A stretch of DNA of 64,000 nt from Gammaproteobacteria bacterium (GTDB taxonomy: Bacteria; Pseudomonadota; Gammaproteobacteria; Enterobacterales; Alteromonadaceae). Below the pieces are notes generated by a model that saw nothing but the letters and a program-made list of their open reading frames with translations, was not told the DNA's origin and made no database searches. Each line of letters opens with the position of its first letter. Positions within the stretch are counted from its first letter, which is position 1. The stretch lies in assembly GCA_018825965.1 (NCBI GenBank), contig JAHKAA010000026.1, forward strand, positions 124,001 through 188,000, read 5' to 3'. This document shows positions 50,206-58,002 of this stretch, one piece after another. The position numbers were made by a program, and so were the translations under genes.

Positions 50206-50359
50206 TATAAATCCTATAAGTTCTTGTTATTTTTTGAGGATTTGCGTCCTGCCCCCAGGTTCGCTTTGCTTCTCCGTCAAAGCCAAACAAGACTAGCTCA
50301 GATTTATGACAAATTGCTTAAATTAAGCACATAAAGTTTACTTTTTGATCAATTTTATT

Positions 50360-51238
50360 TTAAGCCCACATCACCAGCACTGCGGCCAGCACAATAAGCG
50401 CCAGACCCAGCAGATCCTGACGTTTTAATTTTTCTTTTAACACCAGCACTGAAATCAGCAAAGTAAAAAGTATTTCTACCTGCCCCAGTGTTTTCACATA
50501 GGCTACGGCTTGCAGGCTCATCGCAGTAAACCAGCCTAAGGAGCCTAAACAGCTGGTCAAACTGGTGGCCAGAGTCAGTTGTGGCCTTTGCCATAACTTC
50601 ACTAAGGTGGTTTTGTCGTTCAGGAACAGATAAACCAATAAAGCTATGGTTTGGGTTGTTATAACAAAAAACAGGACCCAGGCTGCTGCTGGCAAAAATG
50701 GCAAACCTAAAGTGAGGCTGGCCTCTCGTACCCACAAAGACGTCAGCGCAAAGGCCAAACCACTACCCAAACCCAAGGCCAGAGTTTTGGCAGATAAAGA
50801 ACGGATGCTGGTGGCTCCGGTCAGCAAAAACACCGCGACACCACCAATAAAAACCCCAATCCAACCTAAAGGACTGATGTAGGTGCCAAAAAACATCACC
50901 CCGACTATAGCGGCCAAAATAGCCTCGCTTTTCGCCAGCCCTACCCCAATCGCATAGTTTTTTAGCCGGAACAGCACCACCATCAGGGCTGTAGCCAGAA
51001 TTTGCATAGTCGAGGCTGCCAAAACATAAAACACAAACCAGAAATTAAAATGGGGGATGGCGTAATCCTGCCACTGGTAAAGCCCAATTAAATACAGCAG
51101 CGCTAAAGGCCCGGCATAAATAAATCGGGCTAAAGTGACGCCCATTACGGGGACATCTTTACTTAATTGTTTTTGCAAAGCATTACGCATGGCCTGCATA
51201 AAAGCAGCCAGTAGCGTAAAAGGGATCCATAAAGACAT
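50360..51238 (-). CDS. DMT/EamA-family membrane transporter
   Basis: A 292-residue protein with ten hydrophobic helices in two EamA repeats (about 5-140 and 150-290). The opening SLWIPFTLLAAFMQAMRNALQKQLSK and ending LGLALIVLAAVLVMWA are typical of drug/metabolite exporters. The ATG at 51236-51238 has GGATG upstream and is preferred over a TTG four codons earlier. Substrate unknown. It lies downstream of the LysR gene on the same strand with a 73-base gap. Confidence 0.87.
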   Translation of the reverse strand: MSLWIPFTLLAAFMQAMRNALQKQLSKDVPVMGVTLARFIYAGPLALLYLIGLYQWQDYAIPHFNFWFVFYVLAASTMQILATALMVVLFRLKNYAIGVGLAKSEAILAAIVGVMFFGTYISPLGWIGVFIGGVAVFLLTGATSIRSLSAKTLALGLGSGLAFALTSLWVREASLTLGLPFLPAAAWVLFFVITTQTIALLVYLFLNDKTTLVKLWQRPQLTLATSLTSCLGSLGWFTAMSLQAVAYVKTLGQVEILFTLLISVLVLKEKLKRQDLLGLALIVLAAVLVMWA

Positions 51239-51311
51239 GCAGACATCCAAAAATCAGTAAAACAAAATGATGCCTTGTTCAGAGCATGAAGGCAAAGCTT
51301 TTACCCGCTGT

Positions 51312-52274
51312 TTAGTGGAAATGATCATCTAACAGAGCTATATCCTCAACCACCCACTGCTCTTCAATGCAGTCGGTCAAATGTGCTGCAATAAACTGGA
51401 TCAAACGCCGTGCTGAAGCGCTTAATCTTTTGTCTTTGCGCGCCACCAGATACCAATGGCTATTGAGCGGAAAACCTTTGACCTTCAACACCTTAAACTG
51501 CTCATTGCTTTGACCTAAAGTGTAGGTTGATAACACGGCAAGGCCAAGACCACTGGCAACACTTAAGCGTATCGCTTCGTTGCTTTCAATCTGCATGGTT
51601 TTAGATAATTCAACGCCCTGACTGCTTAACCAGGATTCAAACTGCATACGGGTGGCAGAACCTGGTTCACGCATTAAAAACCGCTCATTTTTAAGTGTTG
51701 CAAAATCAAGTTCACGACCTTCTGCACAATAACGGGATGCCCAATGATCCGCAGGTGCTATCAGTTGCAGCGGGTTTTTAATAATACGGCATGCCTGCAC
51801 CAGCTCGCCGCCTGGCGGCTGACTAAACAGATATAAATCATCATCCTGATGGCCAAATCGGTTCAGAATATGAGCCCTGTTGCCTACATTTAAGGTCACT
51901 TCAATTTTGGGGTTGGTTTTGTCAAAAGCCCCCAGAATAATGGGCATGACATATTTAGCTGTGGTGACTATACCCAGACTCAAAGTGCCGCTACGCCCGC
52001 CTTTGGCCTCCTCCAACAAAGAAGAAAAGTCATCAAAACGGCTTAATACATCAGACGCCGCCTGAAACAACGCATCGCCAATATAAGTGGTATGCACTTT
52101 TCCTTCACGGTATTCCAGCAAGGGTTGCCCTACTTCATCCGCCAGCTTTTTCAGCTGTAAGGACACAGTAGGCTGAGTTAAATGCAACAGTCGAGCAGCA
52201 GCCGACACAGAAGCCAGGCGCACCACCTGCACATAAACCTGCAATAATCTGAAACTTAAATGCCGCACATCCAT
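51312..52274 (-). CDS. LysR-family transcriptional regulator (CbbR/CmpR-like)
   Basis: A 320-residue regulator. The N-terminal winged helix (about 5-65) has the family HTH VSAAARLLHLTQPTVSLQLKKLADEVGQPLLEY. The effector-binding domain has the LSLGIVTTAKYVMPIILGAF opening characteristic of the CbbR/CmpR branch that senses carbon metabolites. It is divergent from an SbtA-like transporter gene, which it most probably controls. The intergenic region contains a palindromic AT-rich site. Confidence 0.92.
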   Translation of the reverse strand: MDVRHLSFRLLQVYVQVVRLASVSAAARLLHLTQPTVSLQLKKLADEVGQPLLEYREGKVHTTYIGDALFQAASDVLSRFDDFSSLLEEAKGGRSGTLSLGIVTTAKYVMPIILGAFDKTNPKIEVTLNVGNRAHILNRFGHQDDDLYLFSQPPGGELVQACRIIKNPLQLIAPADHWASRYCAEGRELDFATLKNERFLMREPGSATRMQFESWLSSQGVELSKTMQIESNEAIRLSVASGLGLAVLSTYTLGQSNEQFKVLKVKGFPLNSHWYLVARKDKRLSASARRLIQFIAAHLTDCIEEQWVVEDIALLDDHFH

Positions 52275-52275
52275 A

Positions 52276-52313
52276 GATAATTATCAATATTTAACTAGCA
52301 AACAATTAATTAT
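52276..52313. promoter_or_regulatory. Candidate LysR operator between the regulator and sbtA-like gene
   Basis: GATAATTATC at 52276-52285 is itself a palindrome. ATAATTA (52277-52283) is mirrored by TAATTAT (52307-52313). The pair lies in the 96-base divergent spacer, where LysR regulators bind. Confidence 0.5.
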
Positions 52314-52370
52314 CCAATATACCCAAAGACAGGCACAATCGCCAGCCAATAACAGCTACGGAGTTGGGTT

Positions 52371-53306
52371 ATGCCGGATATTGTGATTGCGTTTTTCGCC
52401 TTTGGCCTGGTAGCAGGCTTATTAAAGTCAGATTTAAAAGTTCCTCAGTCTATTTACGAAACCTTATCTATTTTGCTGATGCTGGTACTGGGCCTTAAAG
52501 GGGGTATGGCGCTGCACGGTCAGGCCCACAGTGGTATGGTGCCGGATCTGTTAGTTGTGGGTGCTTTGGGTTTAATTATCCCACTTTTGTGTTACCCGCT
52601 GTTACGTTATCTGGTGCAACTGAATAATGCAGATAGTGTCAGTATTGCCGCCCATTATGGCTCTGTCAGCGCCGGTACTTTTGCTGTGGTGCTGGCACTG
52701 GCGGAAAAATCCGGCATGCCATTGTTGCCTGAAACCACCTTGTATCTGGTGATGCTGGAATTACCGGCCATTGTCATTATGTTGGGTTTGTATGGCGCCT
52801 TAAAAGGTCAGGGTAAACAAGCACATATCTGGCATGAGGCCCTAACCAGCCGCGGCGTATTGCTGCTTGGTGGCGGCGTATTGATAGGTTATTTGTATGG
52901 CCCTGAAGGTTTAGCGCCTATAGCTCCTGCGCTGATTGGTGGTTTTAAAACCATGCTGGCGCTGTTTTTACTGGAAATGGGCCTGTGCACAGCCAAAGTA
53001 TGTAACCCGCTGCCACTGAAACACTGGCGTTTAATGCTGTTTGCAGCCACAGCTCCTTTTGCCCTGGGTGCTTTAGGTTTAGCTTTTGGCGTACTACTGG
53101 ATTTGCCCCAGGGCACCTTGTTGGTTCTGACCACTTTGGCCGCCAGTGCTTCTTATATAGCAGCTCCAGCCGCAGTGCGGGCCAGTATACCTGACGCCAA
53201 CATAGGCCTGGCCATGATGGCATCCTTAGGTATCACCTTCCCTGTTAATGTACTGTTGGCTATCCCTGTGTACCAGCATTGGGTGGAATTGGTGGTTGGA
53301 AAATAA
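52371..53306 (+). CDS. SbtA-like sodium-dependent bicarbonate transporter family protein
   Basis: A 311-residue inner-membrane protein with about ten helices. It matches the Sbt_1 (DUF897) pattern: VPQSIYETLSILLMLVLGLKGG, HYGSVSAGTFAVVLA, a mid-loop and ASASYIAAPAAVRASIPDANIGLAMMASLGITFPVNV. SbtA imports bicarbonate with sodium in cyanobacteria; in heterotrophs the family may supply HCO3- for carboxylases. The ATG is preceded by GGAG. Divergent from a CmpR-like LysR gene, which supports an inorganic-carbon role. No SbtB (PII-like) partner is adjacent. Confidence 0.87.
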   Translation: MPDIVIAFFAFGLVAGLLKSDLKVPQSIYETLSILLMLVLGLKGGMALHGQAHSGMVPDLLVVGALGLIIPLLCYPLLRYLVQLNNADSVSIAAHYGSVSAGTFAVVLALAEKSGMPLLPETTLYLVMLELPAIVIMLGLYGALKGQGKQAHIWHEALTSRGVLLLGGGVLIGYLYGPEGLAPIAPALIGGFKTMLALFLLEMGLCTAKVCNPLPLKHWRLMLFAATAPFALGALGLAFGVLLDLPQGTLLVLTTLAASASYIAAPAAVRASIPDANIGLAMMASLGITFPVNVLLAIPVYQHWVELVVGK

Positions 53307-53396
53307 CCTGAGGTGCTGTAAAGCGAACAAAAAAAACGCAGTCAAACCAAGGGGCATTGCATTTATGAGTTAAAGCAGTACTATAAGGGCCAATGT

Positions 53397-53473
<77 letters not shown>

Positions 53474-53482
53474 TTAAATTAG

Positions 53483-53506
53483 CCTGCTTTTGTAGCAGGT
53501 TTTTTT
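53483..53506 (+). terminator. Terminator after tRNA-Pro
   Basis: CCTGC/GCAGG stem with a 7-nt loop followed by a T7 tract. Confidence 0.88.
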
Positions 53507-53526
53507 ATTTCTAAAATCCGCTGAAT

Positions 53527-53715
53527 TTAATGCCCCCTGAATCCGTTCTGATATACGGTTTCTCCAAGAGTAGCTTTCTCCTGCTGTAGCCTTTCACCCG
53601 CTTTGATAGACACCTTACGCATATCCCCTTTCTTTGTTACTTTTACCTTGAACGAGCTATAACCCCTATAGATTTCTTCAGCCATACCATGACAGTCAAT
53701 TTTAAACTGAGCCAC
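53527..53715 (-). CDS. Small basic hypothetical protein
   Basis: A 62-residue frame, Lys-rich in the middle (FKVKVTKKGDMRKVSIKAGERL), with a GTG start and only a close AGG upstream. I do not recognise it. It lies between the tRNA-Pro terminator and the regulator gene and may be a real small gene or a remnant from integration. Confidence 0.35.
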   Translation of the reverse strand: MAQFKIDCHGMAEEIYRGYSSFKVKVTKKGDMRKVSIKAGERLQQEKATLGETVYQNGFRGH

Positions 53716-53985
53716 CTGACACGGTATTACTCCGAACGGCTAAGTATCAAAGCTCAGTTCCGATAATAGTAGAAAAAAGTTCAGGTTTTAGTTGACAAAT
53801 ACAGGCGTTAATCTTTACTTAGGTCTCCAAAATAGGGATTTTATCTTTTAGTTAAAACATTATGCGTTTGAAGGCTGAATCTGTGCCGTACTCATATTTT
53901 GGATCCAATTATTAGTTGCTGACGGGATCAAAAACCTGGTGGGGTATTTATGACCAGACACCATGTGAATTGAAAGGAATCAATT
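53716..53985. promoter_or_regulatory. AT-rich region upstream of the TolB_N-like regulator
   Basis: 270 bases, clearly AT-rich compared with neighbours, holding the presumed promoter of the regulator gene. No RNA gene or repeat is recognised. Confidence 0.5.
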
Positions 53986-54846
53986 TTGAAGAAACAAAAC
54001 TTTCAAACCCCGATCTCCCCGGCAGAGTCTCAGGCAGCCTGTAAAGCTATTTTGGCGAGCGATAAATTTGTTCATGCACCGCGCATGTGCCGTTTGTTGC
54101 ATTTTCTGGTTGAGAGCGCAATTTGTGGCAACAGCCGCAACACCAGCGAATACGCTATCGGCATTGAGGTTTTTGATCGCAATGTGGCAACTTATTCGAC
54201 CACAGAAGACCCTGCGGTGCGGGTCCAGGTGGGTCGCTTGCGGGAAAAACTCAAGGACTACTATGCCGCAGTGCCTTCCGAGATTGAAATATCTATTCCT
54301 CTGGGTAGCTACATGCCTATTTTCAAGCGATCGTCAGATGCCAATATATACCCCGGACATACGCTGCTTTTCAGACCGATCAGGGCTATTTCAGAATGCA
54401 GTAAGGGACAGTGCTTTGCTTTAGGCTTACATGAGGAACTGCTACATCAGTTGTTTCTGGCATTTAACAGTATTACCTTAATCCAACACTCAGAAGATGA
54501 CTTCAAGGTTCGTCATAGCAACGAGTCGAAAAAAACGTTCAACGCAGCGGCCAAACACCTGTTTGAGGGATTCGTTCGGATTGATTCACAACGCGTCAGG
54601 ACTTCCGTTCACCTGCTCGATCTTGAACATAATCAAATACGTTGGTCGAAACAATTTGATCGCAATAATTGCTATGACATATCACTACAGGAAGAGCTGG
54701 CGTTTTCTATCTGTCAGGAACTGAAGCTGTTTATGCTCGAAAATGAGCTGAATTATTTCGATTCAGAATCGCCACAATCAGAGCAACCGCAGCAAGAAAA
54801 CCGCATCACTCACATAGGTCAAGGGCGCAGACTCACAAGCCAATAG
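53986..54846 (+). CDS. Putative regulator: N-terminal winged-helix-like domain plus TolB_N-like domain
   Basis: A 286-residue soluble protein starting at a TTG (53986-53988) with AAAGGA 7 bases upstream. Residues about 15-110 match a DNA-binding-like domain seen at the N-terminus of some TPR/TolB_N regulators: LLHFLVESA, SEYAIGIEVFDR, EDPAVRVQVGRLREKLKDYY, IPLGSYMPIF. Residues about 125-255 resemble the TolB N-terminal/FlgO-like domain, with FALGLHEELLHQLF, AAKHLFEGFVRIDSQRVRTSVHLLDLE and RWSKQFDR. The C-terminal 30 residues are Gln/Glu-rich and probably disordered. It is convergent with the eCIS cluster and is its closest regulator candidate; that link is inferred from position. Confidence 0.72.
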   Translation: MKKQNFQTPISPAESQAACKAILASDKFVHAPRMCRLLHFLVESAICGNSRNTSEYAIGIEVFDRNVATYSTTEDPAVRVQVGRLREKLKDYYAAVPSEIEISIPLGSYMPIFKRSSDANIYPGHTLLFRPIRAISECSKGQCFALGLHEELLHQLFLAFNSITLIQHSEDDFKVRHSNESKKTFNAAAKHLFEGFVRIDSQRVRTSVHLLDLEHNQIRWSKQFDRNNCYDISLQEELAFSICQELKLFMLENELNYFDSESPQSEQPQQENRITHIGQGRRLTSQ

Positions 54847-55375
54847 GTGAAAAGTCTACTCATTAAGCTAAGAAGATGAGCCTTAGGCCGGATAAAGTCG
54901 AATTGCCGAAGAAGCCATTATTACTTCTCTTTGCAGGTGATTCACACTTAAGCAATAAGCCAGAGCACTTCCATTACAGCTTAATTGTGAACCGACCGCC
55001 GCGCGTTTGCCAAAAAGCGCATTGACTTCATCAAAAAACAAAATCCAATCCTTGTAACTGCTGCATAAAGAACCGTGAACTGTCCCCATTTAATATTAAT
55101 AACATTAGAGAGAGTTAGCGAAAGTCTGCTATCTGCTCAAGCCTGATAATCCAATGAGCTACACGTTCTATCGGCTATTCTTTCCGATGCGAACTCTGGC
55201 ATGCTTTCCACTCAGTGATCGTTCCGGTGAATAGTGCTCACTATGTTTTGTATTAAATTGAGGCTACTTTAGGCATGCGTTCCTCTTGCTCAGATCATGA
55301 ATACATTAACGTTAGAACAGGCCTTAAATGTTTATTGTTCTTAACCCCAGTTTTTTTATAATGAGTCACCAGGTA
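54847..55375. other. Gap with relic sequence at the 3' edge of the eCIS cluster
   Basis: 529 bases with no intact gene. It contains an AAA+ ATPase fragment (54994-55056) and an 18-base string GAACCGTGAACTGTCCCC at 55070-55087. The rest (about 55,100-55,375) shows nothing I recognise. Confidence 0.7.
54994..55056 (-). pseudogene. Fragment of an eCIS AAA+ ATPase (Walker B region)
   Basis: Translates to SYKDWILFFDEVNALFGKR followed by AAV, against ASYKDWILFFDEADALFGKR/TAA in the intact ATPase gene at 58003-59358. Flanking codons are unrelated to the ATPase on both sides. A short relic of another copy, which includes a DEAD-to-DEVN-type substitution. The open frame around it (to 55089) is not a functional protein. 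Confidence 0.85.
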
Positions 55376-57022
55376 TTAATGAACAGCATTCGTATCTAAA
55401 TTGAAATTATGGCCATTCGCAGCGGGAATGCCACCTTGCTGCACGATACCAGCACGAGGCCCAGCTCCTTGCCTAAGCGCGTCTCTGATCACCAGGTTAG
55501 TGACGCCATATCCGCCGCCAAAATACCGCGTCCATTTTTTCCAAAGTTCTCTAAACTCCATCACCCGATATTGCCCGTTAGCAGGATTTAGTGTGAAAAA
55601 TAGTGAGTCATTACGCAAATTACCTCCTAATGTAGCTGCAGGTGCGAATCGCCCACCTTCGGCAATAATTTTGGTAACTGCGTCAATCCCCGCCTCTTTA
55701 TCAACCCGCGTTGCACCACCTATATTCCCTAATTGAGTTCCGACATCGGTATTTGTTGCGGTATGATGAACGTTACTAAATGTCGGCGCAGTGCCATTTT
55801 GCCTCCCTCTGAAGCGCAGCAAGCTTTTCGCTGCACCAACATTCACACCTCTTAGTGCCGCCGCATCTGGCAAGGGAAATTCACCGGCATAATTAGGCCG
55901 ATCTGCGATCGTTGAATCTGTATGGCTTTGTGAATCTTCTACCCGCGAAACATAGCCTTTTTGTCCTTCTGAAAACTCAACAGTAGCCGCCACCTGCCCA
56001 TGGTTATGCATGGTCTCAAGGCGGATTTTAAATGGATCAACCATCGGCAGCGTCGCTTGATCTCGCAACTCATCTAGCATGTTCGGGTTTTGCAAAAGTG
56101 GCACGATTTGCGCGCGCTTACGCAAAATCTGGTTAGGCACCGTATCAGCGGCAATACTCATTGCCACATGTCCTGCCACATATCCCTGCGCGACATAGCG
56201 GTTATACATGGTATTGAGAATTGGGATATTGTTATTAGCTTGATTTGTTGCCCACGCTACCGATAAAAACCGATGCGGGATTGCTGCGCCAATAGCTTGA
56301 TAATCGCCCCGAATTATTTCCAATGCGGCCATCTTCGTCGCCGCTGGCAACACAACGAGTGGCAACCTGGCGCGATAGTCCCAAGTTTGAGCTGGCCCTG
56401 GGGCCACCATATCGGTTGAGGGAACACTCACTGGCCCGGCAGTCACTACCAGATTATTTACCGCAGGATTAATCCGTTCCAACTGCGCAACTGCCGCACC
56501 ACTTTCCATTGTTTGTAGCGCAGTAGCACCGGCAATTTGGTCATGCGATGCCTTCGCCCCCATCACATCTGCTTCATGCTCCAACCCAACATCATTATTT
56601 ACAGGTATACCAGCCTTCATTTGCATAGTCGGCCTCACCCGCCCTTGCGCCTGTTGCACCACATGCCAGGCTTCGTGTGGCAGATGTTTTTCCTGCCCAG
56701 GCGCAAGATGAATGCTGCTGCCCTGTGCATAAGCGTGGGCGTTGAGTTGAGCGGGTTGGGATGAGTTATAGTGCACTTTGACATGATCCATGCTCATGCC
56801 CGAAAGCGACTCAATACCCGCTTTAAGCTTATTCGGCAGCCCCGTATTATTCGGTTTTGGCGAAGAATTTTGCGCCAACCGGGTCGTGCGATTATCTGTT
56901 AAAACACGAGTCTGGCTCACCTCGCCACGATTGTCTGGTAACACCGTTTCGCCTTTACGTTGGCTCACTGTGCCATGTTCGGAGGACAGCTGTTTTTTTT
57001 GTTCAACCTTAAACTCAGCCAT
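55376..57022 (-). CDS. eCIS cargo-like protein: leader, DUF4157 domain, unknown C-terminus
   Basis: A 548-residue protein. Residues 1-35 (MAEFKVE...., SQRKG, VL.DNR) closely resemble the leader of the neighbouring cargo gene. Residues about 60-160 form a DUF4157 domain: GLPNKLKAGIESLSG, SMDHVKVHYNS, HAYAQGSSIHLAPGQEKHLPHEAWHVVQQ with the HEAWH zinc-peptidase-like motif at 116-120 and a later LEHEAD. DUF4157 is a known companion of eCIS loci and may process or help load cargo. Residues about 200-548 are not recognised and could be the toxic domain. The ribosome-binding site AGGGGC is the same as that of the other cargo gene. It follows a decayed ATPase 3' end. Confidence 0.8.
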   Translation of the reverse strand: MAEFKVEQKKQLSSEHGTVSQRKGETVLPDNRGEVSQTRVLTDNRTTRLAQNSSPKPNNTGLPNKLKAGIESLSGMSMDHVKVHYNSSQPAQLNAHAYAQGSSIHLAPGQEKHLPHEAWHVVQQAQGRVRPTMQMKAGIPVNNDVGLEHEADVMGAKASHDQIAGATALQTMESGAAVAQLERINPAVNNLVVTAGPVSVPSTDMVAPGPAQTWDYRARLPLVVLPAATKMAALEIIRGDYQAIGAAIPHRFLSVAWATNQANNNIPILNTMYNRYVAQGYVAGHVAMSIAADTVPNQILRKRAQIVPLLQNPNMLDELRDQATLPMVDPFKIRLETMHNHGQVAATVEFSEGQKGYVSRVEDSQSHTDSTIADRPNYAGEFPLPDAAALRGVNVGAAKSLLRFRGRQNGTAPTFSNVHHTATNTDVGTQLGNIGGATRVDKEAGIDAVTKIIAEGGRFAPAATLGGNLRNDSLFFTLNPANGQYRVMEFRELWKKWTRYFGGGYGVTNLVIRDALRQGAGPRAGIVQQGGIPAANGHNFNLDTNAVH

Positions 57023-57031
57023 GTTATGCCC

Positions 57032-57195
57032 CTAATTAAATTGCACTGTCATGTTGTTGTTGCGAAATTCGCGTTTAATGCTCTGGATCACATCGTCTGG
57101 CGTCAGTTATTTTTTACCCATGTTTACCGCGGTCAATACGCTGTAACCTTTGCACATTGGTGATGGCACCCCCCGGCAAATCCGACCTCATGTTC
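57032..57195 (-). pseudogene. Decayed 3' end of a second AAA+ ATPase gene
   Basis: On the minus strand the gap between the two cargo genes reads, in frames, PGGAITNV, then (after a 1-base frameshift) SVLTAVNMGKK, a TAA stop (57107-57109), then LTPDDVIQSIKREFR and NNNMTVQFN before a TAG (57032-57034). The intact ATPase ends AGGAIINVLRYCALNAVSRGKKQ and VERDDLIQGIKREFR, then KDNLTVQFN. About 55 codons of homology remain. It has an in-frame stop and a frameshift, so it is not translated as an ATPase. It directly precedes the RBS of the 55376-57022 cargo gene. Confidence 0.9.
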
Positions 57196-57201
57196 TCTAT
57201 T

Positions 57202-57993
57202 TCAATAGGAGTTATAGCCGTTCGAACCATGTTCGCTAGTGGTAATCGACCCCGCTTTTTTTCTGGCATCCTGATCTTGATCATTCATGCTTGCCAAACC
57301 TGTGTGCGGGTGTAGTGCCAGCCCCTTTGCCATCGCTGCTTTGAGGGTTCCGGCAGAATAAGTTTCCAGATCATCGCCATTCGCGCCGTCATAATCGCGT
57401 GGATCCCCCATATTCGAGGTAATAGACCCTTGTATGGCGGCAGCGTGCTTTGTATTTTTCTTCATGTCCCAATGCCCCAAGCTGACATTGAACTCATGGG
57501 TATGCTGATTCGCATTTGGGCTGCCGCTTACTTCCACGGTGTACCAAATTGGTGACTGATGAGTCCACAATTGCGTTTTTGCATAATTTTCCGTTGTCAT
57601 CAAGTGTTGCTTATTGGCTGCCCGCGTGATTGGAAAAAGATTATTGTTTAAGGCTTTGCCACCCAGATTGTCATTCAATAGATGACCCTTTACTAAATCA
57701 CCGCCATTGATGACGTAGTGCGCTCTCAAAGCATCCATCATCGGTGTCTGATCTGCATTGATATTCGCGCTTTCGCCTCGCACCGGATCAGCCGGATCGA
57801 GTAAGGCTTCCATCTTCTTGCCAACCATCGTCTTATGTTTACCCCAGGTAAAATTTTGCCCTTCGTTCCTTACATAGGATTTGGCTTGCACTGGCCTACG
57901 ATTGTCCTGCAGCACCGCCGCCCCCTTACGCTGACTCACAGCATCCCCCCCGGAGGACTGCTGTTTTTTGTGTTCAACCTTAAACTCAGCCAT
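57202..57993 (-). CDS. eCIS cargo-like protein with nuclease-like C-terminal domain
   Basis: A 263-residue protein. Residues 1-35 form the shared leader (MAEFKVE, SQRKG, VLQDNR). The rest differs completely from the other cargo. About 95-135 contains GGDLVKGHLLNDNLGG (H104), ALNNNLFPITRAANKQH, a pattern like the catalytic GHL...N..P.T...N block of DNA/RNA non-specific (His-Me finger) endonucleases. This suggests a nuclease toxin (inference). It follows the ATPase by 9 bases with an AGGGGC ribosome-binding site. No adjacent immunity gene is evident, which is usual for eCIS payloads aimed at eukaryotic or distant cells. Confidence 0.72.
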   Translation of the reverse strand: MAEFKVEHKKQQSSGGDAVSQRKGAAVLQDNRRPVQAKSYVRNEGQNFTWGKHKTMVGKKMEALLDPADPVRGESANINADQTPMMDALRAHYVINGGDLVKGHLLNDNLGGKALNNNLFPITRAANKQHLMTTENYAKTQLWTHQSPIWYTVEVSGSPNANQHTHEFNVSLGHWDMKKNTKHAAAIQGSITSNMGDPRDYDGANGDDLETYSAGTLKAAMAKGLALHPHTGLASMNDQDQDARKKAGSITTSEHGSNGYNSY

Positions 57994-58002
57994 GTTATGC
58001 CC

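Noticed and set aside
54883..55089. Intact small ATPase-like protein
   Set aside because: Only about 20 codons match the ATPase; the remainder is unrelated, so it is a relic and not a gene.
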